DNA of 12,905 nt from Thermoflexus sp. (lineage in GTDB: Bacteria > Chloroflexota > Anaerolineae > B4-G1 > DUEL01): positions 1 through 12,905 of the forward strand of contig JAPYWT010000021.1 in NCBI GenBank assembly GCA_028276215.1, read 5' to 3'. Below are positions 1-6,268 of this stretch, in pieces; within the stretch, counting starts at the first letter, position 1, and each line of letters begins with the position of its first letter. The notes under the pieces were generated by a model, which was not told the DNA's origin, did no database searches, and saw nothing but the letters and a program-made list of their open reading frames with translations. The translations under genes and the position numbers were made by a program.

Positions 1-128
1 GCGCCGAGATTCTCGCTGTCGCCTGCCCCTTCTGCATGGCGATGCTGGACGACGCAGTCAAGGTGAAGGGGCTCTCGGAGCGACTGAAGGTGATGGACAT
101 CGCCGAGTTGGTGGCGATGGCGTTATAG
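1..128 (+). CDS. CCG-domain Fe-S oxidoreductase (HdrB/HdrD-like), C-terminal fragment
   Basis: The reading frame is open from base 3 to a TAG at 126-128 and gives the last 41 residues of a protein whose start lies outside the window. It contains ACPFCMAMLDDAVK followed by a conserved-looking VMDIAELV tail. This matches the end of the cysteine-rich CCG domain of heterodisulfide reductase HdrB/HdrD, GlpC and TfrB, where a final CxxC (here CPFC, residues 8-11 of the fragment) helps bind an Fe-S cluster. Known CCG proteins reduce disulfides or pass electrons to quinones or thiols. It lies just upstream of HdrA- and SdhB/TfrB-like genes, so it may be the CCG partner of that complex. The family call rests on a short tail, so the exact subfamily is open. 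Confidence 0.7.
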   Translation, partial: AEILAVACPFCMAMLDDAVKVKGLSERLKVMDIAELVAMAL

Positions 129-137
129 GGAGGGGTA

Positions 138-407
138 ATGAAATCCCTGGAGCGGATTACCTTTGACCCGAATGTAATGGGGGGGAAGCCCTGCATCCGG
201 GGGATGAGGGTGACCGTTGGTACCATTGTGGGTCTGGTGGCTTCCGGGTACTCTTTTCAGGAAATCCTGGAGGCGTATCCATACCTGGAGGAAGAGGACA
301 TCCGCCAGGCGCTGGCCTATGCTGCCTGGCGGGCGGAGGAAGTGGAGTTGCCGCTGAGGGTCGCCGTTTCGCAACCGGAGCGGGAAAAAACGCTTCTGGA
401 GCCGTAG
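138..407 (+). CDS. DUF433 family protein (antitoxin-like)
   Basis: This 89-residue protein opens with ITFDPNVMGGKPCIRGMRVTV, the hallmark of DUF433, and continues with the helical stretch GYSFQEILEAYPYLEEEDIRQALAYAAWRAEE. DUF433 proteins are small winged-helix-like DNA-binding proteins, usually encoded just before a PIN-like DUF5615 toxin, and are treated as VapB-type antitoxins. The start is an ATG behind a strong GGGAGGGG (128-135) that overlaps the stop of the preceding CCG gene, so the two are probably co-transcribed. No DUF5615 gene follows: the next 75 bases are non-coding and then an hdrA-like gene begins. The gene is therefore an orphan antitoxin or a solo regulator. The family call is firm; the role is inferred. 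Confidence 0.85.
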   Translation: MKSLERITFDPNVMGGKPCIRGMRVTVGTIVGLVASGYSFQEILEAYPYLEEEDIRQALAYAAWRAEEVELPLRVAVSQPEREKTLLEP

Positions 408-482
408 ATGAGACACACGCCAGGATACGAGTTCTTCCATTCCAGTAGAGGAGAGCCGTGATCTTCAGGAGAGGGCATTGCA

Positions 483-2186
483 ATGCTTCCTAAACCGCGC
501 ATCGGTGTCTACATTTGCCACTGTGGGACCAACATTGCCGCAACGGTGGACGTGGAGGCGGTGACGGAGTTCGCGGCCACGCTGCCCGGCGTCGTTGTCG
601 CCCGCAACTACACGTATATGTGCTCCGAGCCGGGCCAGGCCCTCATCAAGGAGGATGCCCGGACGCTGGGGCTGAACCGGGTGGTGGTGGCGTCCTGCTC
701 GCCCCGGATGCACGAACCGACCTTCCGCGGCGCGTCGCAGGAGGGCGGGGTCAACCCATACCAGTTTGAGATGGCCAATATCCGCGAGCAGTGCTCCTGG
801 GTGCACCACGACCGCCACGAGGCGACGGAGAAGGCGAAGGCGCTGGTCTATGCGGCCGTGATGAAGGCGGCCCGGCTGGAACCGCTGGAGGAACGGGAGG
901 CGCCGGTGACGCCCGCCGCGCTGGTCATCGGCGGCGGAGTGGCGGGGATGGCCGCCGCACTGGACATCGCCGACGCCGGATTCCCGGTGCATCTGGTGGA
1001 GCAGAGTGACCACCTGGGCGGCCGCGTCGCTGAACTGAACCGCACCTTCCCGGACCTGGAGCCCGTCCCGGAGTGGCTCCCCATGCTGGTGGACCGGGTG
1101 CAGCGCCACCCCAACATCACCGTCTACCTGAACTCGCGCGTCACCGGGATCACCGGATTTGTCGGCAATTTTGAGGCGACGGTAGAGCCGGTAGGAACAG
1201 GGTTTGCCCCTGCCCGGATACAGGTTGGGGCCATTGTCATCGCCACCGGCTACAATGTCTTTGACCCGCGCCTCAAGCCGGAGTTCGGGTACGGGCTGTA
1301 CCCGCAGGTGGTCACCACGCTGGAACTGGAACACCGGCTGGCGTCCGGCGACCTGACGGTGAACGGGAAGACGCCGAAGGACGTGGTCTTCATCAAGTGT
1401 GTCGGCTCGCGGGATCAGCAACTGGGCCGCCCGTACTGCTCCCGGGTCTGCTGCATGATCAGCGCCAAGCAGGCGCAACTGGTGCGCCAGGCCCTGCCCG
1501 ATTCCCGGGTGACCGTCTTCTATATGGACGTCCGGACCTTCGGGAAGCGGGGGGAGGAGTTCTACGACGAGGCCCGTCGGGCCGGTGTCCGCTACCGCCG
1601 GGGCAACGTCTCGGAGATTTACCGCCGGGGCGACCGGGTGGTGATGCGGGTGGAGGACACGCTGCTGGGGCGGACGCTGGAGCACGAGGCGGACCTGGTG
1701 GTGCTGGCGGTGGGGATGGAGCCCCGACCGGAGGCCGCCGACATCGCCGCGCTCCTGAAACTCCCGCGCTCCGCCGACGGTTTCTTCCTGGAAGCGCACC
1801 CTAAACTTCGCCCGGTGGATACGGCGGTGGACGGGGTCTTCCTGGCGGGGTGCTGCCAGGGGCCGAAGGACATCCCGGACACCGTCGCGCAGGCGAAGGC
1901 TGCGGCATCTTCGGCCCTCATTCCGTTGATGCGGGGCGTCGTCCCGATGGAGGCAGCGACGGCCATTGTGGACCCCGAATTCTGCGCCGGGTGTGGGATG
2001 TGTGTGGAAATCTGCCCGTACGGCGCGCCGGCGCTGGACCCGCTCTGGGGGGTCTCGCGGGTGAACGCGGTTCTCTGTAAGGGCTGCGGGGCCTGCGCGG
2101 TCACCTGCCCGTCCAAAGCGATCCGTCTCCAGCACTTCACTCCCGACCAGATTCTGGCCCAGGTGGAGGCGCTGGTGGGGTGGTAA
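483..2186 (+). CDS. hdrA: HdrA-like FAD/Fe-S electron-transfer subunit
   Basis: This 567-residue protein is a heterodisulfide reductase subunit A homologue. HdrA carries the FAD at which two-electron input is split between high- and low-potential acceptors. Residues 5-130 form the HdrA N-terminal Fe-S domain (CHC at 12-14, C47, C72, C104). An FAD Rossmann motif GGGVAG follows at 150-155 and LGGR at 178-181. The HdrA signature CVGSRD is at 306-311, with CSRVCCM at 319-325. The C-terminus has two [4Fe-4S] motifs (C501/504/507/511 and C532/535/538/542). It lacks the ferredoxin normally inserted in the thioredoxin-reductase-like domain of methanogen HdrA, a layout closer to QmoA-type proteins. 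The ATG start has AGGAGAGGG just upstream (467-475). There is no signal peptide or membrane segment, so it is cytoplasmic. Confidence 0.93.
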   Translation: MLPKPRIGVYICHCGTNIAATVDVEAVTEFAATLPGVVVARNYTYMCSEPGQALIKEDARTLGLNRVVVASCSPRMHEPTFRGASQEGGVNPYQFEMANIREQCSWVHHDRHEATEKAKALVYAAVMKAARLEPLEEREAPVTPAALVIGGGVAGMAAALDIADAGFPVHLVEQSDHLGGRVAELNRTFPDLEPVPEWLPMLVDRVQRHPNITVYLNSRVTGITGFVGNFEATVEPVGTGFAPARIQVGAIVIATGYNVFDPRLKPEFGYGLYPQVVTTLELEHRLASGDLTVNGKTPKDVVFIKCVGSRDQQLGRPYCSRVCCMISAKQAQLVRQALPDSRVTVFYMDVRTFGKRGEEFYDEARRAGVRYRRGNVSEIYRRGDRVVMRVEDTLLGRTLEHEADLVVLAVGMEPRPEAADIAALLKLPRSADGFFLEAHPKLRPVDTAVDGVFLAGCCQGPKDIPDTVAQAKAAASSALIPLMRGVVPMEAATAIVDPEFCAGCGMCVEICPYGAPALDPLWGVSRVNAVLCKGCGACAVTCPSKAIRLQHFTPDQILAQVEALVGW

Positions 2187-2197
2187 GCGCGGTTTTT

Positions 2198-2204
2198 GGA
2201 GGTG
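2198..2204 (+). promoter_or_regulatory. Shine-Dalgarno deciding the start at 2211
   Basis: GGAGGTG lies 6 bases before the ATG at 2211. A TTG at 2196 is in frame but would place this ribosome-binding site inside the gene, so the ATG is preferred. Confidence 0.75.
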
Positions 2205-2210
2205 AAACCA

Positions 2211-2525
2211 ATGCCCGAATTGATTTTTGACATTTTACCGTCATCGGAAGAGTTCCGGCGCGCGGTGGCTCAATCCATTGCGATGGCGAACCCTGTAGAC
2301 GACTTGTTGGAACTGGCCGGTAGACTTCGCGAATATGAGGGAAAATATGGCATGTCGTCTGCTGAGTTTTATCGTCGCTACCAGGGTGGCGTATTGGACG
2401 ATGAACTGCAGCATTGTGTTGAGTGGGCGGCCGCTTATGACCTTTTTGTCAAAATCAGGCGATTGGTAGAAGCCACCCTGATGCGGGCCGCGATTCAGCC
2501 GGAACTCAGTGAGGTGACCGTTTGA
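2211..2525 (+). CDS. TumA-like antitoxin, partner of a TumE/DUF6516 protein
   Basis: This is a 104-residue, mostly helical acidic protein. Its central segment EGKYGMSSAEFYRRYQGG followed by a WAAAYDLFVKIRRLVE helix resembles the small protein usually found directly before TumE-family toxins. Residues 10-45 could form an amphipathic helix or coiled coil. The ATG at 2211 is chosen because GGAGGTG sits 6 bases upstream. The stop codon overlaps the TTG start of the next gene (TTGA), so the two are translationally coupled, as expected for a toxin-antitoxin pair. Base composition is visibly more AT-rich than the flanking hdrA and mvhD genes, which suggests later acquisition. The antitoxin role is inferred mainly from its neighbour; the pairing is firmer than the name. 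Confidence 0.65.
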   Translation: MPELIFDILPSSEEFRRAVAQSIAMANPVDDLLELAGRLREYEGKYGMSSAEFYRRYQGGVLDDELQHCVEWAAAYDLFVKIRRLVEATLMRAAIQPELSEVTV

Positions 2526-2908
2526 ATCTCTACAGTTACCTGGCCCGCCTGGAAGATACGCTTCGTTCCCGTCAGGATATTGAAATTCAGGGGCTCCAGA
2601 TAACGCTGACAACCGTTGGCGCTATCCTGAGAGTTGAGTTACGTTTTTATGACGGCTCGCAGTTGAGTGTTGTTGAAGAGATAGAGAGAGTGGGACATCG
2701 GGAGATCAGGCGTGTTGCGTACAAATTTCACTACCAGCGCGCGGACGGTACGCTGATCTTCCGGTACGATAATGCGCCTCATCATCCGGAGGTCCCGACT
2801 TTCCCTCATCACAAACATTTGGGGGACTCTGTTGTGGCATCTGAAGGTCCAGACCTGTCTGACGTGCTTCGGGAGATTGACTCCCTGATCTACGGATCCA
2901 ATACCTGA
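2522..2908 (+). CDS. TumE/DUF6516-family toxin-like protein
   Basis: This 128-residue protein has the family core LRFYDGSQLSVVEEI, then YKFHYQRADGTLIFRYDNAPHH and PTFPHHKHLG, features I recognise from DUF6516 proteins annotated as TumE toxins. The histidine-rich segment around residues 90-105 is the most conserved-looking part. The start is a TTG overlapping the preceding stop, supported by GAGGTG at 2511-2516, 5 bases upstream. Family knowledge says these are toxins of two-gene toxin-antitoxin modules; I cannot state the biochemical activity from sequence. The pair sits between hdrA- and mvhD-like genes, an unusual place for a selfish module, and is transcribed in the same direction. Confidence 0.75.
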   Translation: MNLYSYLARLEDTLRSRQDIEIQGLQITLTTVGAILRVELRFYDGSQLSVVEEIERVGHREIRRVAYKFHYQRADGTLIFRYDNAPHHPEVPTFPHHKHLGDSVVASEGPDLSDVLREIDSLIYGSNT

Positions 2909-2927
2909 ATCTCTTGAAGGGGGAAGG

Positions 2928-3356
2928 ATGACCAGCGACAACTTTGAACCCAAAATCGTCGCCTTTCTCTGCAACTGGTGCACCTACACCGGGGCGGACC
3001 TGGCGGGGACGTCCCGCATCCAGTACCCGCCCAACGTCCGCATCATCCGGCTGATGTGCTCCGGGTCGGTGGACCCGACCTACGTCCTGAAGGCGTTGCT
3101 GGACGGCGCCGACGGCGTGCTCATCGGCGGTTGTCATCCCGGCGACTGCCACTACCAGTCCGGCAACTACAAGGCCCGGCGGCGCGTTATCGCCCTGAAG
3201 GAAATCCTCAAGCAGGCCGGGATGGAAGAGGACCGGGTCTGGCTGCGCTGGATTTCCGCCTCTGAGGGTCAGCGCTTCGCCGACACGGTCACCCAGATGA
3301 CCCAGTACCTGAAGGAGAAGGGGCCCAACCCGATGAAACGGGAGTGGGCGGTGTAG
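2928..3356 (+). CDS. mvhD: MvhD/FlpD-type hydrogenase iron-sulfur subunit
   Basis: This 142-residue protein matches the delta subunit family that carries electrons from a hydrogenase, formate dehydrogenase or other donor to the FAD of HdrA. Visible features are FLCNWCTYTGADLAG (C15, C18), LMCSGSVDP (C44) and GGCHPGDCHYQSGN (C69, C74); these cysteines hold the single [2Fe-2S] cluster in MvhD. Length is normal for a stand-alone MvhD. The ATG at 2928 follows a GGGGGAAGG-type site. Having MvhD beside HdrA strongly suggests a direct Hdr complex, but no hydrogenase large or small subunit is in the window, so the donor is probably one of the other redox subunits here or is encoded elsewhere. Confidence 0.93.
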   Translation: MTSDNFEPKIVAFLCNWCTYTGADLAGTSRIQYPPNVRIIRLMCSGSVDPTYVLKALLDGADGVLIGGCHPGDCHYQSGNYKARRRVIALKEILKQAGMEEDRVWLRWISASEGQRFADTVTQMTQYLKEKGPNPMKREWAV

Positions 3357-3402
3357 CAGGTAGCAGGTCGCAAGTCGCATGTCGCAGGTCGCCGGGAGCA
3401 GG
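3354..3402. repeat. Degenerate 7-bp tandem repeat, unit TCGCAGG
   Basis: Seven back-to-back 7-base units (TAGCAGG twice, TCGCAAG, TCGCATG, TCGCAGG, TCGCCGG, GAGCAGG) begin exactly on the TAG stop of the mvhD-like gene. They do not match the adjacent 3434-3531 array, so two unrelated arrays share this gap. Confidence 0.85.
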
Positions 3403-3416
3403 GATTGTAACCCCCG

Positions 3417-3531
3417 ATGAGCGATCAACAACCATTTGCGATAAGCGATAAGCGATTTGCGATAAGCGATAAGCGATAAGCGATTTGCGATAAGCGATTT
3501 CCGATATGCGATAAGCGATGAGCGATTTACG
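3417..3531. repeat. Degenerate 7-bp tandem repeat, unit ATAAGCG/ATTTGCG
   Basis: Fourteen contiguous 7-base units run from 3434 to 3531, mostly ATAAGCG and ATTTGCG with variants ATTTCCG, ATATGCG, ATGAGCG and ATTTACG. One further ATGAGCG copy at 3417-3423 is separated by a 10-base interruption. The last two units run into the next gene: the ATG at 3518 is the first three bases of an ATGAGCG unit. There are no spacers, so this is not a CRISPR. Confidence 0.92.
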
Positions 3532-3766
3532 GCGCATTCGGGAGGGATGGGCGGCGCTGGAACGAGAGCGAATTCGGCTTCTGCGCCAGATGACGGTCCA
3601 GGAGGGCATCCGGCAGTACCTGGCCCTGCAGCGGGCTCTGGAACCGCATTTCCAGCAGACGGAGGCCCTGTTCCGCCCTCAGCGGATGGCCTATCTGGCG
3701 GAACTTCAGGAGCGATTGTCCCGGCTGGAGCGATGGCGGAAGGAGCGGCGTGGAGAATCTGCTTGA
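3518..3766 (+). CDS. Small helical protein upstream of a nucleotidyltransferase
   Basis: I do not recognise a family for this 82-residue protein. It is highly charged and predicted almost entirely helical (MSDLRRIREGWAALERERIR, then EALFRPQRMAYLAELQERL), with heptad-like leucines at 55-72 that could form a coiled coil. The start is uncertain: the ATG lies inside the last copies of the 7-bp repeat and has no clear ribosome-binding site. The next in-frame ATG, at residue 25, has none either. The 3' end overlaps the nucleotidyltransferase gene by 17 bases, which implies translational coupling. By position it could be the antitoxin of a nucleotidyltransferase toxin pair; that is inference, and no DNA-binding motif is evident. 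Confidence 0.6.
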   Translation: MSDLRRIREGWAALERERIRLLRQMTVQEGIRQYLALQRALEPHFQQTEALFRPQRMAYLAELQERLSRLERWRKERRGESA

Positions 3767-4310
3767 GGCCGTGGCGTCCCTTCAGGAGCGTCTCCAGCGA
3801 GCGGGCATCCCGTCTGCGGTGGTTGGCGGGCTGGCTCTGAGTATCTGGGGCGAGCCCCGCGCGACCCGCGATGTGGATGTGCGGGTTCTGCTGGGGCGCG
3901 AGGAGGCGGCTCGTCTGGTGATGCTCCTGGCGGATACGTATGTCCCTCTGGCCGATGACCCGCTGGAAACGCTCCAAAAGATGGGCTTTCTCTTCGTCCA
4001 GGACCCGGCGGGTGTACGGCTGGACCTGTTGCTGGCGGACACGGAGTTTGATCGGGAGGTTGTCCGGCGGGCCCGGCCCATAGAGGTGGCTTCGGACAGG
4101 GTGGTGTATGTGTGCAGCGCGGAGGACCTGCTGATTTACAAACTGATCTCTACCCGCCCCAGGGATTACGAGGACGCTGTCAGCATTATCCACCGACAAG
4201 GAGACAGTCTGGATGACCAGTATGTGGAGCACTGGTTGCGGCAATTTGAGCGGGCGCTGGATGATTCCACCCTTCTGGCTGAATACCGGCGCCTGCGCAC
4301 AACGGGCTGA
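3750..4310 (+). CDS. AbiEii-like nucleotidyltransferase
   Basis: This 186-residue protein has the Pol-beta-type nucleotidyltransferase signature. VVGGLALSIWGEPRATRDVDV supplies the GG (26-27) and the metal-binding pair D41/D43, and VRLDLLLAD gives the probable third carboxylate, D92. The later segment SAEDLLIYKLISTRPRDYEDA is also typical of this family. AbiEii/MenT-type members transfer nucleotides to tRNA or other targets and act as toxins in two-gene modules. The GTG start at 3750 has AAGGAG at 3740-3745 inside the preceding gene, with which it overlaps. All catalytic residues look intact. The partner is not the usual AbiEi-type winged-helix regulator but a short helical protein. A housekeeping role is less likely given the neighbourhood. 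Confidence 0.82.
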   Translation: MENLLEAVASLQERLQRAGIPSAVVGGLALSIWGEPRATRDVDVRVLLGREEAARLVMLLADTYVPLADDPLETLQKMGFLFVQDPAGVRLDLLLADTEFDREVVRRARPIEVASDRVVYVCSAEDLLIYKLISTRPRDYEDAVSIIHRQGDSLDDQYVEHWLRQFERALDDSTLLAEYRRLRTTG

Positions 4311-4365
4311 CTTGCCCACTTGCCCATTTGCCTACTTGCCCACTTGCCAACTTGCACACTTGCTT
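4310..4365. repeat. 8-bp tandem repeat, unit ACTTGCCC
   Basis: Seven exact-length 8-base units (ACTTGCCC three times, plus ATTTGCCT, ACTTGCCA, ACTTGCAC and ACTTGCTT; the remaining copy at 4310 is also ACTTGCCC) start on the last base of the nucleotidyltransferase stop codon. They end directly at the AAGGAG (4366-4371) of the next gene. The array therefore fills the whole gap between stop codon and ribosome-binding site. Confidence 0.93.
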
Positions 4366-4371
4366 AAGGAG
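4366..4371 (+). promoter_or_regulatory. Shine-Dalgarno abutting the 8-bp array
   Basis: AAGGAG begins at the base after the last repeat unit and lies 5 bases before the ATG at 4377, fixing that start. Confidence 0.75.
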
Positions 4372-4376
4372 TCGCG

Positions 4377-5492
4377 ATGAGAGCGTGGATTCCCGTTGAA
4401 AACCAGGACACTCTTGCAGCCCTGAGGGGCTTTCTCCGGAAGATGTTGGAGACGGAGACGGTGGAGGCCATATTGGTGCCGATGGAGACGCCGTCCGGCA
4501 CGATCACTCCGGCGCTGGTGGCGGACCCGGCCCTGCTGGACGCGGCGGACCCGCTGGCGCCGGTGCTGGGCCTGAACAGCGCGCGCGTCGTCGGCCCGGT
4601 GACCGTCCGCCAGCCGCGCGGGCGCATTGCCGCCGTCCTGCGCCCGTGCGAGTACCGCGCGCTGGTGGAACTGGTCAAACTCCAGCAGGCCAGTCTGGAG
4701 GACCTGGTGACGGTGGTGGTGGACTGCCCCGGCACCTACACCGTCCCTGTCTACCAGGCCATGCGGGCCAACGGCGGCGTGGACCAGGCGGCGCTGCTGG
4801 CAGGCATGCGGACGGGCGACCTGGCCCCCCAGTCGGGCTACGCGTTCCGGGACGCCTGCCAGATGTGCGAGAACTTCGCGGCGGCGGGCGGCGACATCCG
4901 GCTGGAACTCTTTGGCGCCGACCTCTCGGCGGGTATCCCCGTCGTCCTCTCCGACGAACTGGCGGGGCGACTGGGCCTGGGGGCCGCGCCAGAGGACGGC
5001 CGACGGGCCGAGGTGGTGGAGAAGGTCACCCGGAGCCGCATCCAGACCCGCGACGCGTTCTTCGCCGAGATTCGTGCCCGGCTGGAGAAAGAGGGGGTGG
5101 AGGGCGTCTTCGCGGCCTGTGTCCGCTGTCACAACTGCATGACCGCCTGCCCGATTTGCTATTGTAAGACCTGCCTCTTCAAGAGCCCGGTGATGGAGCA
5201 TGAGCCGATTCAGTACATGGCCTGGGCGCAGCGGAAAGGCGCGTACCGGCTCCCGGCGGACACGATGCTCTTCCACCTGACCCGGCTCAACCACATGGTG
5301 CTCTCCTGCATCGGCTGCGGTCTCTGCACCGACGCGTGCCCGGCCGACCTGCCCGTGGGCCGGGTATTTCGCGCCGTCGGCCAGCAACTGCAGGCCGTCT
5401 TTGACTACGTACCCGGCCGCAGTGTGGAGGAGCCCCTGCCGCTGATCACCTTCCGCGAGGACGAGTGGTCACACGTGGGGGAGGAACGGTAA
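4377..5492 (+). CDS. FdhB/FrhB-like Fe-S protein with two [4Fe-4S] motifs
   Basis: This 371-residue protein resembles the beta subunits of F420-reducing hydrogenase and formate dehydrogenase. The central part has the family segment AAVLRPCEYRALVELVKL (C91), then VVDCPGTYTV (C117) and DACQMCENF (C161, C164). The C-terminal third holds CVRCHNCMTACPICYCKTC (248-266) and CIGCGLCTDACP (311-322), enough for two [4Fe-4S] clusters. In FrhB/FdhB the core binds FAD and exchanges a hydride with F420; which cofactor this homologue uses cannot be told. There is no signal peptide or membrane helix. The ATG has AAGGAG 5 bases upstream. Flanked by MvhD- and SdhB-like genes, it probably links a soluble electron carrier or donor to the Hdr core. 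Confidence 0.82.
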   Translation: MRAWIPVENQDTLAALRGFLRKMLETETVEAILVPMETPSGTITPALVADPALLDAADPLAPVLGLNSARVVGPVTVRQPRGRIAAVLRPCEYRALVELVKLQQASLEDLVTVVVDCPGTYTVPVYQAMRANGGVDQAALLAGMRTGDLAPQSGYAFRDACQMCENFAAAGGDIRLELFGADLSAGIPVVLSDELAGRLGLGAAPEDGRRAEVVEKVTRSRIQTRDAFFAEIRARLEKEGVEGVFAACVRCHNCMTACPICYCKTCLFKSPVMEHEPIQYMAWAQRKGAYRLPADTMLFHLTRLNHMVLSCIGCGLCTDACPADLPVGRVFRAVGQQLQAVFDYVPGRSVEEPLPLITFREDEWSHVGEER

Positions 5493-5562
5493 TTACGTTT
5501 TACGTTTCACGTTTTACGTTTTACGTTTCACGAGTTCGTAAAACGTAAAACGTAAAACGTGA
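5493..5562. repeat. 7-bp TTACGTT array forming a long inverted repeat
   Basis: Six 7-base units (TTACGTT, TCACGTT and one TCACGAG) start right after the TAA at 5490-5492. They are followed by about four units in reverse complement (AACGTAA type) up to 5562. Bases 5506-5533 can pair with 5536-5563 at 27 of 28 positions; the one mismatch is 5529/5540. The structure ends 3 bases before the AAGGAGGG of the SdhB-like gene. No run of T follows, so it does not look like a classic intrinsic terminator. Confidence 0.9.
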
Positions 5563-5566
5563 AGTG

Positions 5567-5574
5567 AAGGAGGG
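5567..5574 (+). promoter_or_regulatory. Shine-Dalgarno deciding the start at 5579
   Basis: AAGGAGGG lies 4 bases before the ATG at 5579. An in-frame GTG at 5564 would swallow this site, so the ATG is preferred. Confidence 0.8.
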
Positions 5575-5578
5575 CTGT

Positions 5579-6268
5579 ATGGCCGAACAGGAAAACCTGA
5601 TTCCCGTCTTCATTATGGGCAAGCAGTACATGGTGCCCGCGGGGTTGACCATTATGAAGGCCATGGAGTACGCGGGGTACAAACTGGTGCGGGGCGTGGG
5701 CTGCCGGGGCGGCTTCTGCGGCGCGTGCGCCACGGCCTACCGCATCCATGGCGACCCCAAACTCTACTTCGGCCTGGCCTGCCAGACGGTGGTGCAGCCG
5801 AACATGTACCTGGCCCAGTTGCCCTTCTTCCCGGCCCGTCGGGCAACCTACGACATCACCAAGTTGGAGCCGACGCCCACCACGCTCTTCACCCTCTATC
5901 CCGAAGTCCTGCGCTGCCTGGGCTGTGGCACCTGCACGAAAGCGTGCCCCCAGCAGATAGACGTCCGGGCCTACATGGCGGCCGGGATGCGCGGCGACAT
6001 TGCCCGGATGGCCGACCTGTCCTTTGACTGCATCATGTGCGGCCTCTGCGCGGCCCGCTGCCCGGCGGAGGAGGCCCAGTACAACATCGCCATTCTGGCC
6101 CGCCGCCTCTACGGCCGCTACCTGGCCCCCCGTTCCAAACACCTGGAGGAGCGGCTGGAGGAGATCAAGAACGGCAAGTTTGACGAGGAAATCCGGGCCC
6201 TAAAGAGCATGAGCGTGGAGGAACTGAAGGCTCGCTACAAAGCGCGGGATGTAGAGCCGGAGGACTGA
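5579..6268 (+). CDS. SdhB/FrdB/TfrB-like iron-sulfur subunit
   Basis: This 229-residue protein is the electron-wire subunit of the succinate dehydrogenase/fumarate reductase family. A plant-type [2Fe-2S] domain occupies residues 1-75 with C42, C47, C50 and C68 (CRGGFCGAC). It is followed by two cluster motifs, CLGCGTCTKACP (113-124) and CIMCGLCAARCP (151-162). These are both CxxCxxCxxxCP, which suggests two [4Fe-4S] clusters rather than the [4Fe-4S]/[3Fe-4S] mix of classical SdhB. The last 60 residues are charged and helical. No membrane anchor gene (SdhC/D) is present. Methanogen TfrB carries C-terminal CCG domains; this protein lacks them, while a CCG protein is encoded at the window start. 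Its catalytic partner at 7393 is separated from it by four small genes. Confidence 0.87.
   Translation: MAEQENLIPVFIMGKQYMVPAGLTIMKAMEYAGYKLVRGVGCRGGFCGACATAYRIHGDPKLYFGLACQTVVQPNMYLAQLPFFPARRATYDITKLEPTPTTLFTLYPEVLRCLGCGTCTKACPQQIDVRAYMAAGMRGDIARMADLSFDCIMCGLCAARCPAEEAQYNIAILARRLYGRYLAPRSKHLEERLEEIKNGKFDEEIRALKSMSVEELKARYKARDVEPED

Noticed and set aside
408..461. 17-codon open frame right after the DUF433 stop codon
   Set aside because: It is too short, shows no similarity to the start of a DUF5615 toxin, and has no ribosome-binding site of its own.
465..2135. Long minus-strand open frame opposite the stand-alone hdrA
   Set aside because: It mirrors a clear hdrA gene, is rich in R, H and G as expected for an antisense frame in GC-rich DNA, and has no recognisable domain.
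3417..3531. CRISPR array
   Set aside because: The 7-base units are contiguous with no spacers and there are no cas genes, so this is a simple tandem repeat.
2706..4319. Minus-strand open frame with a repeated LIAYRKS peptide
   Set aside because: The peptide repeat is only the translation of the 7-bp ATAAGCG array (21 bases equal 7 codons); no domain lies on either side.
5493..5578. Intrinsic terminator between the FdhB-like and SdhB-like genes
   Set aside because: The hairpin is AT-rich with a very small loop and no T-run follows; the next gene's ribosome-binding site is only 3 bases away.
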